From Acidobacteriota bacterium (GTDB lineage: Bacteria; Acidobacteriota; Aminicenantia; UBA2199): a stretch of 42,803 bases of DNA. Positions 1 to 6,544 of this stretch are shown piece after piece. Each line of letters begins with the position of its first letter. The first letter of the stretch is position 1. The stretch is from assembly GCA_018897435.1 (NCBI GenBank), contig JAHIKI010000083.1, positions 1-42,803 of the forward strand. The letters run 5' to 3'. The notes beneath the pieces are model-generated. The model had not been told where the DNA came from. It searched no databases and saw only the letters and a program-made list of their open reading frames with translations. Made by a program: the position numbers and the translations under genes.

Positions 1-3000
1 CCACCGCCCCCACCGTCCCATAATAAGTGAACGCCCCACTGTCCAACCCGTCGATGGTCTGCAGCAGGTTGGTGTACTTGACGCTGCTGAGAGCACCGCC
101 GCCGCTGTTGTCCCACAGCAGGAACGGACCCCGCCGCCCCGACGCAGCGTTGTAATACACCGATACTTGCGAACCGCCGCTGACGTCGGTCACCTGCACG
201 TTGGAGATCCAGGTGCCGCCGCCGGTGGCCGCCGACCAGATCACCTCGGGCAGCACCTTGTACTGCGCCGGGGAGTTGTAAGGGCCCGTCGTGACGCCAT
301 CAGAGATTATTACCGCAAGAGTAGCGGACCAGATTGACTCTACCGTGGGATGGTCGGCGCAGCGAGCCATGGCCCGCACGTCGTAGGTGCCGTTGACCGC
401 CCAGCTGTGCGACGCCGTCGTAGTTCCCACAGCCAGCCAGCCCGAATCCGTGCCGTCGTCCCAGTCGAACTTGTACTGCAGCGCATGCTCCAAATTGGAG
501 GTCGAACCGCCGGTTGAGAAGTCATAACTGGTGCTGATGGTGCCGGTGGTTGGACCACTGGGTGTGCTTGGAGCGGAAACGGTTTCTGCTGACGCAGGCG
601 CGATGGTAAACACCGCGTCGCTGCTGTCGCTCGGGTCGTTGTCTAGAGCGTCGCGCACCCGAACCAGGCAGTTGACCGAGGGCGTGCTCGGCACCGTCCA
701 GCTGTAGCTGCCGTCATTCTCCGTCCCAGCGGCCACCGGGGTCCAGTTGGAGCCATTGTCGGTTGAATAATCGATATTCACGTTGGCGATAGTGCCCGTC
801 GACGTCCAGGTGATCTCCTGCGTGCTGCCCGCCGTCCATGTCTCCCCACCATTGGGAGCGGTGACAGTGATGGAATCGGGCACCGCGATGGTAAAGATCG
901 CGTCGCTCGGGTCGCTCGGGTCACCGTCGGTGTCCCCCACCCTCACTAGGCAGTTCGAGGACTGAGCGTCGGGGATGGTCCATGCATAGCTGCCGTCGTT
1001 GGCCTCGTTGGACGCCACCGGATTCCAGCTGAAGCCGTTGTCGGTCGAGTATTCGATGTTGACATTGTCAATGACGCCGGTCGAAGACCAGGTGATATCG
1101 TGGCTTGAGCCAACTGTCCAGCTCTCGCCACCGTTGGGCGCGGTGACAGTGATGGAAGTGCTAGTAGAGACCTGCAAGGAATAAACTACCCCCAAATCAT
1201 TGTCACCACCGCCGTAAGTCATTCCATAGAGAGTCGAGTCGGAAAGGATCAAGCTGCCTAGAGGATATGCCCCGTCGCCCGTTCCGCCGGCAAACTCATG
1301 CAGTAACTCATAGCCAGAGCCGTCGGTCTGCATCCTGAACAACGTGCCCAGGTTGTGGGTACCGCCTTGGCTGGTCAGCCCGTAAAGCGTCGAACCGGAA
1401 AGGTACATCGTTCCCCTTGGACGCGATCCGTCAGTGGAGCCGCCGGTAAATTCATGCAACAAAGTGAATCCGCTGCCATCCGTTTGGATCGCGTACAGCG
1501 TGCCCTTATCACTGTCGCCTCCATACATGGTAGTGCCGAAAAGGGTCGATCCGGAAAGGACTAATTTCCCGCTCGGCATCATTCCATCGTTCACCCCGGC
1601 GGTAAACTCATGCAGCACAGTGAACCCCGTGCCGTCGGTCTGGATCGTGAATATCCTACCCTTATAATCATAATTTGAATAAACGACGCCAAAAATTGTC
1701 GATCCTGAAACGATGATCCGACCAGTATTGCCATAATAATATTCACCAGTGGTAAATGAATGCAATATGGTAAAGCCCGTGCCATCAGTCTCCACCTTGA
1801 AAATTCCTCCCAGGTAGTTGACTCCGTCCAACTGGGCGACGCCATAGAGGGTCGTGCCCGAAAGGACGAGGTCACATGGGGCCATTAGCTCAACCCCCCC
1901 TCCTCCCATGTGGAGTATGTCGATATAACCGCTGCCATCGGCCTCGATCTTAAATATAGAGCCCGACCAATACATCCCCCCGATATAGGTCGCTCCATAT
2001 AGAGTGGTACCAGAAAGAAGAAGTGACCTTGGCTCATATCTATCATACTCATCTCCAAAGAAGCTCTTCATTTGGGTAAACGCGCTGCCATCGGTTTGTA
2101 ATTTAAACAGCATGCCCCCATCATAGGTTCCGCCATAGGAAGTTAGGCCATATAGTGTTGAAGCGGACAAGATAAGGGATCCCTCTGGAATCTGCCCGTC
2201 TCCGCCGGCGAATTCGTGCAGCAGGTTGCAATTGCCCCCAGATCCACTGGATATGGCAATGGCATGGACCGCTGACCATGCCGATACGACATTCGTATGT
2301 GTGGCGCAGCGCGCCATGGCCATGATGTTGTAGGAGCCAATCGCCGCCCAACTGTGCTGCGCGCTCGTCGTTCCCACCGCCAGCCAGCCCGAGTCGCTGC
2401 CGTCGCCCCAGTCGAACTTGTACTGCACCGTGTCTCCCCAGCTCGAAGAAGAACCGTCAGTGGAAAAAGTATAGCCCGAATTCAGTCCACCCGTAGTCCG
2501 ACCAGATGGCGCGGAAGGAGTGGATACGGACTCGGCTACATAGGCTATGATGGAAAAGGTCGCATCACTCTGGTCGGATGGGCTGCCGTCTGCTTCCTGC
2601 ACCCGCACCAAACAATTGCCGGAGATCGCATCGGGGACGGTCCAGGCATAGCTGCCATCGTTGGCTTCATTGGTCGCCACTGGGTTCCAGTTGACGCCGC
2701 TGTCGGTCGAGTAGTCGATGTTGACGTTGTTTGTCGTGATGCCCGGCTGCCAGGTGATGTCGTGCGGCGTGCCCACCATCCAGCTCTCCCCACCATTGGG
2801 CGAGGTGACCATGAGTGACAGGGAAAAGATCACGCCATTATCGTTGTCGCCACCATAAAGGGTCATCCCATAAAGAGTAGTGTCTGAAAGGAGCAGGGAT
2901 CCGGATGGCCAAATTCCATCAGCCCTAGCACCGAATCTATGCAAAAGGGAAAAACCGCTGCCATCGGTCTGAAGCTTGAAAATCGTCCCCGCATCAGTGC

Positions 3001-3949
3001 CACCTTTAAATGACATGCCAATGAGGGCCGAGCCGGAAAGGACCAGGGGCCCGTTTGGATTGGCCCCATCATCGGCACCGCCGGCAAATCTATGCAGCTG
3101 AGTAAAGCCGCTTCCATCTGTCTGAATCTTGTATATCGTACCCAAATCCGAGTAACCTTGGCCTCCAGTGGCCCCATAGAGGGTGGATCCGGAAAGGAAC
3201 AGGGAATCCACCGGATATGCTCCATCGTCAGTTCCGCCACTAAATTCATGCAAAAGTGTAGATCCTGTCCCATCGATCCCTACTTTGAATATCGCGCCTT
3301 TTCCACTGGCACCGCAATAATAGGTGGTACCATATAGGGTCGAATCAAAAAGGACCAAGGAACCCGATGGATTACACCCAGGGATTACTACGCCAAATTC
3401 AAGAATTATTAAATATCCATTGCCATCTGTCTGGATCTTGAATATCATGCCCGAATCAAAGTCGCCGCCTCCATTAGTTGCGCCATACAGAGTCGAACCG
3501 GAAACGATCAGGGACCCGGAAGGCCTTCTCCCGTCGTCAGTGCCGCCGGCAAATTCATGTAGCAGGGCAAAGCCGCTGCCAGTAGACTCTATCTTGAATA
3601 TGGTGCCGTAATCACTGTCACCGCCAGCTTCCGTCATGCCAAAAAGAGTTCCGCCAATTAAAAGCAGATCTCCCGAGGGATTTGCTCCATCCTCAGTGCC
3701 GCCGGCAAATGAGTGCAACAGGGTAAAGCCGCTGCCATCTGTTTGAATGCTGAATATCGTGCCTTTGCTGTTGGCACCACCAACATAGGTCATGCCATAG
3801 AGGGTCGATCCGGAAATGATTAAGGACCCATATGGAAAATCCCCATCATCCGGGGCGCCGGCAAATTCGTGCAGCAATTTGACCTGCGCCAAGGCTGGCA
3901 GGGCCAATAGGAATATTCCAATCAAAGCAAACATAAACAAATTTTTCAT
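1..3949 (-). CDS. Giant secreted multi-repeat protein (two seven-unit propeller-like blocks, Ig-like and PKD domains), 3' end outside window
   Basis: The frame opens at ATG 3949 after an AAGGGGG ribosome site and stays open for about 1316 codons to the left edge, so the C-terminus is missing. Residues 1-21 are a signal peptide (KNLFMFALIGIFLLALPALA). Residues about 22-377 hold seven ~50-residue repeats of the pattern LLHEFAGG..DG..P.GSL..SGSTLYGMT..GG...GTIFKI, resembling the TIGR03803-type repeat; a second block of seven lies at about 571-929. Between them are one Ig-like domain starting SPNGGESW (379-470, Kre9/KNH-like) and one PKD-like domain (474-570). After the second block come two further Ig-like domains (932-1113, TAPNGGESW and TAPNGGETW), a second PKD-like domain (1120-1220), and the start of a C-terminal domain containing GGTWISNVQVTDVSGGSQVS. 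It is probably an exported or surface protein; its ligand is unknown. Confidence 0.88.
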   Translation of the reverse strand, partial: MKNLFMFALIGIFLLALPALAQVKLLHEFAGAPDDGDFPYGSLIISGSTLYGMTYVGGANSKGTIFSIQTDGSGFTLLHSFAGGTEDGANPSGDLLLIGGTLFGMTEAGGDSDYGTIFKIESTGSGFALLHEFAGGTDDGRRPSGSLIVSGSTLYGATNGGGDFDSGMIFKIQTDGNGYLIILEFGVVIPGCNPSGSLVLFDSTLYGTTYYCGASGKGAIFKVGIDGTGSTLLHEFSGGTDDGAYPVDSLFLSGSTLYGATGGQGYSDLGTIYKIQTDGSGFTQLHRFAGGADDGANPNGPLVLSGSALIGMSFKGGTDAGTIFKLQTDGSGFSLLHRFGARADGIWPSGSLLLSDTTLYGMTLYGGDNDNGVIFSLSLMVTSPNGGESWMVGTPHDITWQPGITTNNVNIDYSTDSGVNWNPVATNEANDGSYAWTVPDAISGNCLVRVQEADGSPSDQSDATFSIIAYVAESVSTPSAPSGRTTGGLNSGYTFSTDGSSSSWGDTVQYKFDWGDGSDSGWLAVGTTSAQHSWAAIGSYNIMAMARCATHTNVVSAWSAVHAIAISSGSGGNCNLLHEFAGGDGQIPEGSLILSASTLYGLTSYGGTYDGGMLFKLQTDGSAFTQMKSFFGDEYDRYEPRSLLLSGTTLYGATYIGGMYWSGSIFKIEADGSGYIDILHMGGGGVELMAPCDLVLSGTTLYGVAQLDGVNYLGGIFKVETDGTGFTILHSFTTGEYYYGNTGRIIVSGSTIFGVVYSNYDYKGRIFTIQTDGTGFTVLHEFTAGVNDGMMPSGKLVLSGSTLFGTTMYGGDSDKGTLYAIQTDGSGFTLLHEFTGGSTDGSRPRGTMYLSGSTLYGLTSQGGTHNLGTLFRMQTDGSGYELLHEFAGGTGDGAYPLGSLILSDSTLYGMTYGGGDNDLGVVYSLQVSTSTSITVTAPNGGESWTVGSSHDITWSSTGVIDNVNIEYSTDNGFSWNPVASNEANDGSYAWTIPDAQSSNCLVRVGDTDGDPSDPSDAIFTIAVPDSITVTAPNGGETWTAGSTQEITWTSTGTIANVNIDYSTDNGSNWTPVAAGTENDGSYSWTVPSTPSVNCLVRVRDALDNDPSDSSDAVFTIAPASAETVSAPSTPSGPTTGTISTSYDFSTGGSTSNLEHALQYKFDWDDGTDSGWLAVGTTTASHSWAVNGTYDVRAMARCADHPTVESIWSATLAVIISDGVTTGPYNSPAQYKVLPEVIWSAATGGGTWISNVQVTDVSGGSQVSVYYNAASGRRGPFLLWDNSGGGALSSVKYTNLLQTIDGLDSGAFTYYGTVGAV

Positions 3950-3978
3950 GGTTCCCCCTTTATATTTTAAATCACTGC

Positions 3979-3989
3979 TGTCCAAAATA
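3979..3989 (+). repeat. IS left terminal inverted repeat
   Basis: TGTCCAAAATA, matched in inverted orientation at 5381-5391. It also contains the putative -10 of the leftward promoter. Confidence 0.65.
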
Positions 3990-4013
3990 ACACAAAATAA
4001 AAATAGAAGTCAA
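3984..4013 (-). promoter_or_regulatory. Possible promoter of the giant secreted protein, inside the IS left end
   Basis: Reading leftwards there is TTGACT (4013-4008), an 18 bp gap and TATTTT (3989-3984), 35 bases before the ATG at 3949. The -10 lies within the terminal inverted repeat of the insertion sequence and the -35 lies in its interior, so transcription of the host gene may depend on the element. The -10 is weak (4 of 6 consensus positions). Confidence 0.4.
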
Positions 4014-4183
4014 GTGCAGTAAAGGCTTTCGGACAAGAAAAAACGATTTACAGGATCAAGTTATCTCCTTGAAGTGTTCACGATTTAACGACATGCTGTC
4101 CAAGACCCGGTATAGGCAAGAACGGTTGGACCGATTCGGGCAGGAGGGGCGGTGTTTCGAACGGTTTATCCAACCAGTCCCAT

Positions 4184-4212
4184 CTGCCTGTGCGTATCCG
4201 CACGCAGACAGG
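4184..4212. repeat. Imperfect palindrome inserted in the transposase 3' end
   Basis: CTGCCTGTGCG (4184-4194), a 4-base loop, then CGCACGCAGACAGG. The core GTGCG/CGCAC pairs perfectly. It accounts for about 30 extra in-frame bases compared with the usual transposase tail. Confidence 0.5.
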
Positions 4213-4221
4213 AAGAATGCG

Positions 4222-5298
4222 CTAGGTAAAGAGATTTCGTTGCAAAAGAAAGACCAGGTTGGAGAGCGACCATTTGTGTCTGGATTTGAATTGCAGGTAC
4301 TTGAGCAGGAGCATGGCGATCAATGCTGTCCAAATCTGGATCTTGAGGGCATTCTCGCTCGTACCGACAAACGTTTTCACCTTCAGGTTCTGCTTCAGGG
4401 CCTTGAAGAATATCTCTATCTGCCAGCGGTCCTTGTAGATGGCGGCGATAGTGGTGGCGCCGAAATGCAGTATGTTGGTCAGGAGAACGATCTCTTCCCC
4501 TTTGTCCTTGTCCAGCACCACGATCCGCCGCATGCGGTCGGGGCAATCCTGTCTGGCATAAAAACCTCTGAATTCGATGATCTCATCGGAAAGGATATTC
4601 CTATTTTTCGGAACCCTCCGGGTCTTAATTCTATCGTATGCCGCATTCTCCTTTTGGCGGGTCACGAACCAGATGCCCTTTTTTGTCCAGCGCCCATATA
4701 GTTTATAATCGGTGAATCCCATGTCTATGACCACGATCAACTCGGCTGGTAAATCCAATGAATGCGCAAAGTTGATCTCATGCACCGCCGCTTCCCTTAT
4801 CCACACGTAAGTGGGCAGGTAACCGTCATGATCCAGAAGCAGATGCAGCTTGATCGCTCCCTTGGTGGTACGGAATTGCGCCCAGGGAAACATGCTCAAG
4901 CACAGATCGATCACCGTGGCGTCGATGGAAAGCAATTTGTTTTTGAAACGGAATTTCTTGACCGGAGCAATCAGTTGGCAATGCACCAGCGTTTCATAGA
5001 ACAAATCCTGGTAGAGTTCCCAGCTCCGGTGTTTGTTGGCATAGGACAGTGTGGACCGGCTGGGGCTTTTGGCAATCCCCAGATGAACCAGCCGTCCTTC
5101 GCAGCTGCGCAACCCGTCGCAAATTTCCCGCAACGACTTGGCCTGGGCCAGGTGGCAGAAGAGCATGGCCACAAACTGTGTCCAACTGGAAAAGCCCTTG
5201 CTGCAGTGCTCGGTTCGATGCTTCTTCACCAATTGCGCGAAATGAATCCTGGGAAAAACTTGCAGAAGTTGACAAAATACAGATGCTTGACGTATCAT
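4222..5298 (-). CDS. IS4-family transposase, C-terminally truncated by a TAG
   Basis: 358 residues. The DDE catalytic residues are visible: D126 in SIDATV, D192 in VIDMGFTDY and E295 in the IS4 YREK signature (Y..R...E......K, YKDRWQIEIFFKALK). The N-terminal part resembles the DUF4372-type leader common in this IS subgroup. The frame ends at TAG 4224-4222 right after NLFT, but translation past the stop continues in frame for 47 codons to 4078 and contains WDWLDKPFETPPLLPE, the normal C-terminal tail of such transposases. Between NLFT and WDWLDKP, where relatives have about four residues (YRDL), there are 14 codons including the stop and an imperfect palindrome (4184-4212). The protein may still fold, since all catalytic residues precede the stop, but the gene looks damaged. 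Confidence 0.85.
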   Translation of the reverse strand: MIRQASVFCQLLQVFPRIHFAQLVKKHRTEHCSKGFSSWTQFVAMLFCHLAQAKSLREICDGLRSCEGRLVHLGIAKSPSRSTLSYANKHRSWELYQDLFYETLVHCQLIAPVKKFRFKNKLLSIDATVIDLCLSMFPWAQFRTTKGAIKLHLLLDHDGYLPTYVWIREAAVHEINFAHSLDLPAELIVVIDMGFTDYKLYGRWTKKGIWFVTRQKENAAYDRIKTRRVPKNRNILSDEIIEFRGFYARQDCPDRMRRIVVLDKDKGEEIVLLTNILHFGATTIAAIYKDRWQIEIFFKALKQNLKVKTFVGTSENALKIQIWTALIAMLLLKYLQFKSRHKWSLSNLVFLLQRNLFT

Positions 5299-5380
5299 TT
5301 ACTTGACCTCCTTTGGGTTTAGATTTTTTTGATCAATAAAATCTTAACTACTTCCCAAATGGAGGTCAATTTTTAAAAGC

Positions 5381-5391
5381 TATTTTGGACA
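5381..5391 (-). repeat. IS right terminal inverted repeat
   Basis: TATTTTGGACA on the plus strand is the exact complement of the left repeat at 3979-3989. It contains TTGGAC, a possible -35-like element pointing rightwards. Confidence 0.65.
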
Positions 5392-5402
5392 AGAGTGAGT
5401 AA

Positions 5403-5411
5403 TGATATAAG
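5403..5411 (+). promoter_or_regulatory. Extended -10 promoter element of the MNT gene
   Basis: TG-A-TATAAG six bases before ATG 5418. A -35-like TTGGAC lies at 5385-5390 inside the IS right terminal repeat, with a short 15 bp spacer, so the extended -10 probably carries most of the activity. Confidence 0.35.
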
Positions 5412-5417
5412 CTTAAT

Positions 5418-5735
5418 ATGGACAATGAAAAACAAACTGAAATCTTAAATATTGTAAGGAGATTGATCAAAGCCCTTGAACAGAAAAATATTGTTATTAG
5501 TGAAGCATATTTATTCGGATCATACGCCAATGGGACGTTTGCAAAATACAGTGACATTGATATTGCCTTAATTTCTGATGCATTTACCGGCGTCCGTTTT
5601 TTGGACATTCAAAAAATAGGCCGGACGGTCAGGAATATCGACTACCGGATTGAAATCCATCCATTTTCCAGTCGTGACAAAGATGAATCTTTTTTTTACC
5701 ATGAAATCATTAATTCCGGCATCAAAGTGGCATAG
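5418..5735 (+). CDS. MNT-type nucleotidyltransferase domain protein
   Basis: 105 residues with the minimal nucleotidyltransferase motif GSYANGTFAKYSDIDIALI at about 34-52: the GS motif followed by the metal-binding D-x-D pair. The size and motif match stand-alone MNT proteins, which are often the antitoxin or AMP-transferase half of HEPN/MNT pairs. No HEPN partner with an R-x4-6-H motif follows; the next frame (5753-6013) does not look like HEPN. The gene is much more AT-rich than its neighbours, suggesting acquisition by transfer. ATG 5418 follows an extended -10 (TGATATAAG, 5403-5411) by only six bases and has no Shine-Dalgarno, so the message may be leaderless. Confidence 0.75.
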   Translation: MDNEKQTEILNIVRRLIKALEQKNIVISEAYLFGSYANGTFAKYSDIDIALISDAFTGVRFLDIQKIGRTVRNIDYRIEIHPFSSRDKDESFFYHEIINSGIKVA

Positions 5736-5752
5736 ATATTAAATAGGCAATT

Positions 5753-6013
5753 TTGAAATTACGGCCTGGTATTGATCAACTAGATATTTTCATCGCTGTT
5801 GCTCCCACTATGATTTCGACCAATACAGTGAACTGTCGAAATCATCTAGTGGGTAAATCCCCTTTGGGGGCTGCCGCAAAAAATATTCGTAAATTCTTTG
5901 TCAACGCTGATCCGGAAATAGCTGGCAAAATTTTTACCGTGCGCCCCGATCTATTAATTCAAGACCTGAATACGGAGCTTGGAAAATGGCTGGGACAGGA
6001 GCTTATCTTATAA
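5753..6013 (+). CDS. Doubtful hypothetical ORF carrying a hairpin
   Basis: An 86-codon open frame from a TTG start with no Shine-Dalgarno. The second half (NADPEIAGKIFTVRPDLL and following) reads like real protein, while the first third spans a 17 bp stem-loop (5804-5853). I do not recognise the family. It may be a remnant of an accessory gene interrupted by the hairpin sequence. This is the only candidate in the 430-base stretch between 5736 and 6166. Confidence 0.2.
   Translation: MKLRPGIDQLDIFIAVAPTMISTNTVNCRNHLVGKSPLGAAAKNIRKFFVNADPEIAGKIFTVRPDLLIQDLNTELGKWLGQELIL
5804..5853. repeat. 17 bp inverted repeat (stem-loop)
   Basis: Left arm CCCACTATGATTTCGAC (5804-5820), 14-base loop, right arm 5835-5853 whose complement is the same sequence with two extra bases (GA) after CCCACTA. 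There is no T-run after the arm, so it is not a typical intrinsic terminator; it may be a small mobile palindrome. Confidence 0.6.
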
Positions 6014-6118
6014 AATCCAATGTCAAATAAAGGGCCTGACGCCGATATCTTTCCCTTATTTCAACAAAGTCACAAAGTCAAGCGTCCCCAATCTCTCAGG
6101 ATAACGGATGAAATCCAT

Positions 6119-6143
6119 GGGAGCCGCCCGGGGGGCTGCTCCC
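6119..6143. terminator. GC-rich hairpin downstream of the pseudogene fragment
   Basis: GGGAGCCGCC (6119-6128) pairs with GGCTGCTCCC (6134-6143) with one mismatch. It lies just downstream of the minus-strand stop at 6167-6169, where a terminator of the original gene would be expected, but there is no T-run. Confidence 0.3.
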
Positions 6144-6166
6144 CTATCCTATTGCTGAATAATATT

Positions 6167-6424
6167 TTATTGCCCTTGCACCGCCACATGAGCCGCCGGG
6201 TCGTTCGACGTGTTGTTGGCCTAAGCCCCGAAACAGACCACCTGGCCGGCTCCCGAAGTAGGCCGCACCCGCAGGATGACGTTGTCGTACGCATTCGCCG
6301 GATAAGGCGTGCCCGCTTCGTTGAAGGGGCTGAAGGCCTGAAAATCGTAGTCAACGAATGTCTTGCTGAAAGGGCTGCCGATCTGCCCGCCGCTCGCGTT
6401 CAGCAGCGGAAAGTTTCTAAATAA
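6167..6424 (-). pseudogene. C-terminal fragment of a secreted-protein sorting-like domain
   Basis: On the minus strand one frame reads GSPFSKTFVDYDFQAFSPF, then AYDNVILRV, then GQVVCFGA, a TAG stop, and ANNTSNDPAAHVAVQGQ before the natural TAA at 6169-6167. This is recognisable, from memory, as the last ~85 residues of a C-terminal domain attached to exported proteins in Aminicenantes-like bacteria; the giant protein at 1-3949 enters the N-terminal half of what seems to be the same domain (GGTWISNVQVTD). The fragment lacks any start and N-terminal part: an upstream stop lies near 6440 and the response regulator promoter follows. It is a decayed remnant of a second member of the family. Confidence 0.7.
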
Positions 6425-6509
6425 TTCATATTACTCCACTATTGAAGCGCACCCCGTTTTTTCTAAAAAGGCAAAGCTCGATTGACTGCCCCGGCTTTAT
6501 CTGCCTGAT

Positions 6510-6539
6510 TTGACATTATCGCTGGCGATGGCCGATAAT
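6510..6539 (+). promoter_or_regulatory. Promoter with overlapping dyad operator for the response regulator gene
   Basis: A perfect -35 TTGACA (6510-6515), 18 bp spacer and GATAAT (6534-6539). The -10 ends five bases before ATG 6545, so the message should be leaderless; no Shine-Dalgarno is present. A dyad ATTATCG (6515-6521)/CGATAAT (6533-6539) overlaps the core, with an inner palindrome ATCGC-TG-GCGAT (6518-6529), the expected layout of a repressor or autoregulatory site. Confidence 0.6.
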
Positions 6540-6544
6540 GGGGC

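Larger units (their letters stand above)
3979..5391 (-). mobile_element. IS4-family insertion sequence (about 1.4 kb)
   Basis: A transposase gene is bracketed by an 11 bp inverted repeat, TGTCCAAAATA at 3979-3989 and its complement at 5381-5391. No clear target-site duplication is visible next to the repeats (GCAGTGAT-type bases on the left, AGAGTGAG on the right), so the exact ends are inferred from the inverted repeat alone. The element sits between the giant secreted gene and an AT-rich nucleotidyltransferase gene. Confidence 0.75.

Noticed and set aside
2297..2818. 173-codon plus-strand open frame within the giant secreted gene
   Set aside because: It is antisense to well-conserved Ig-like and PKD repeats of the minus-strand gene and has no recognisable domain or ribosome site.
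4069..5322. Long plus-strand frames opposite the transposase
   Set aside because: The minus strand carries all DDE and YREK motifs; the plus frames are arginine/proline-rich shadows.
6020..6424. Plus-strand frame over the pseudogene fragment
   Set aside because: The minus strand reads a recognisable domain terminus; the plus frame is basic and without pattern.
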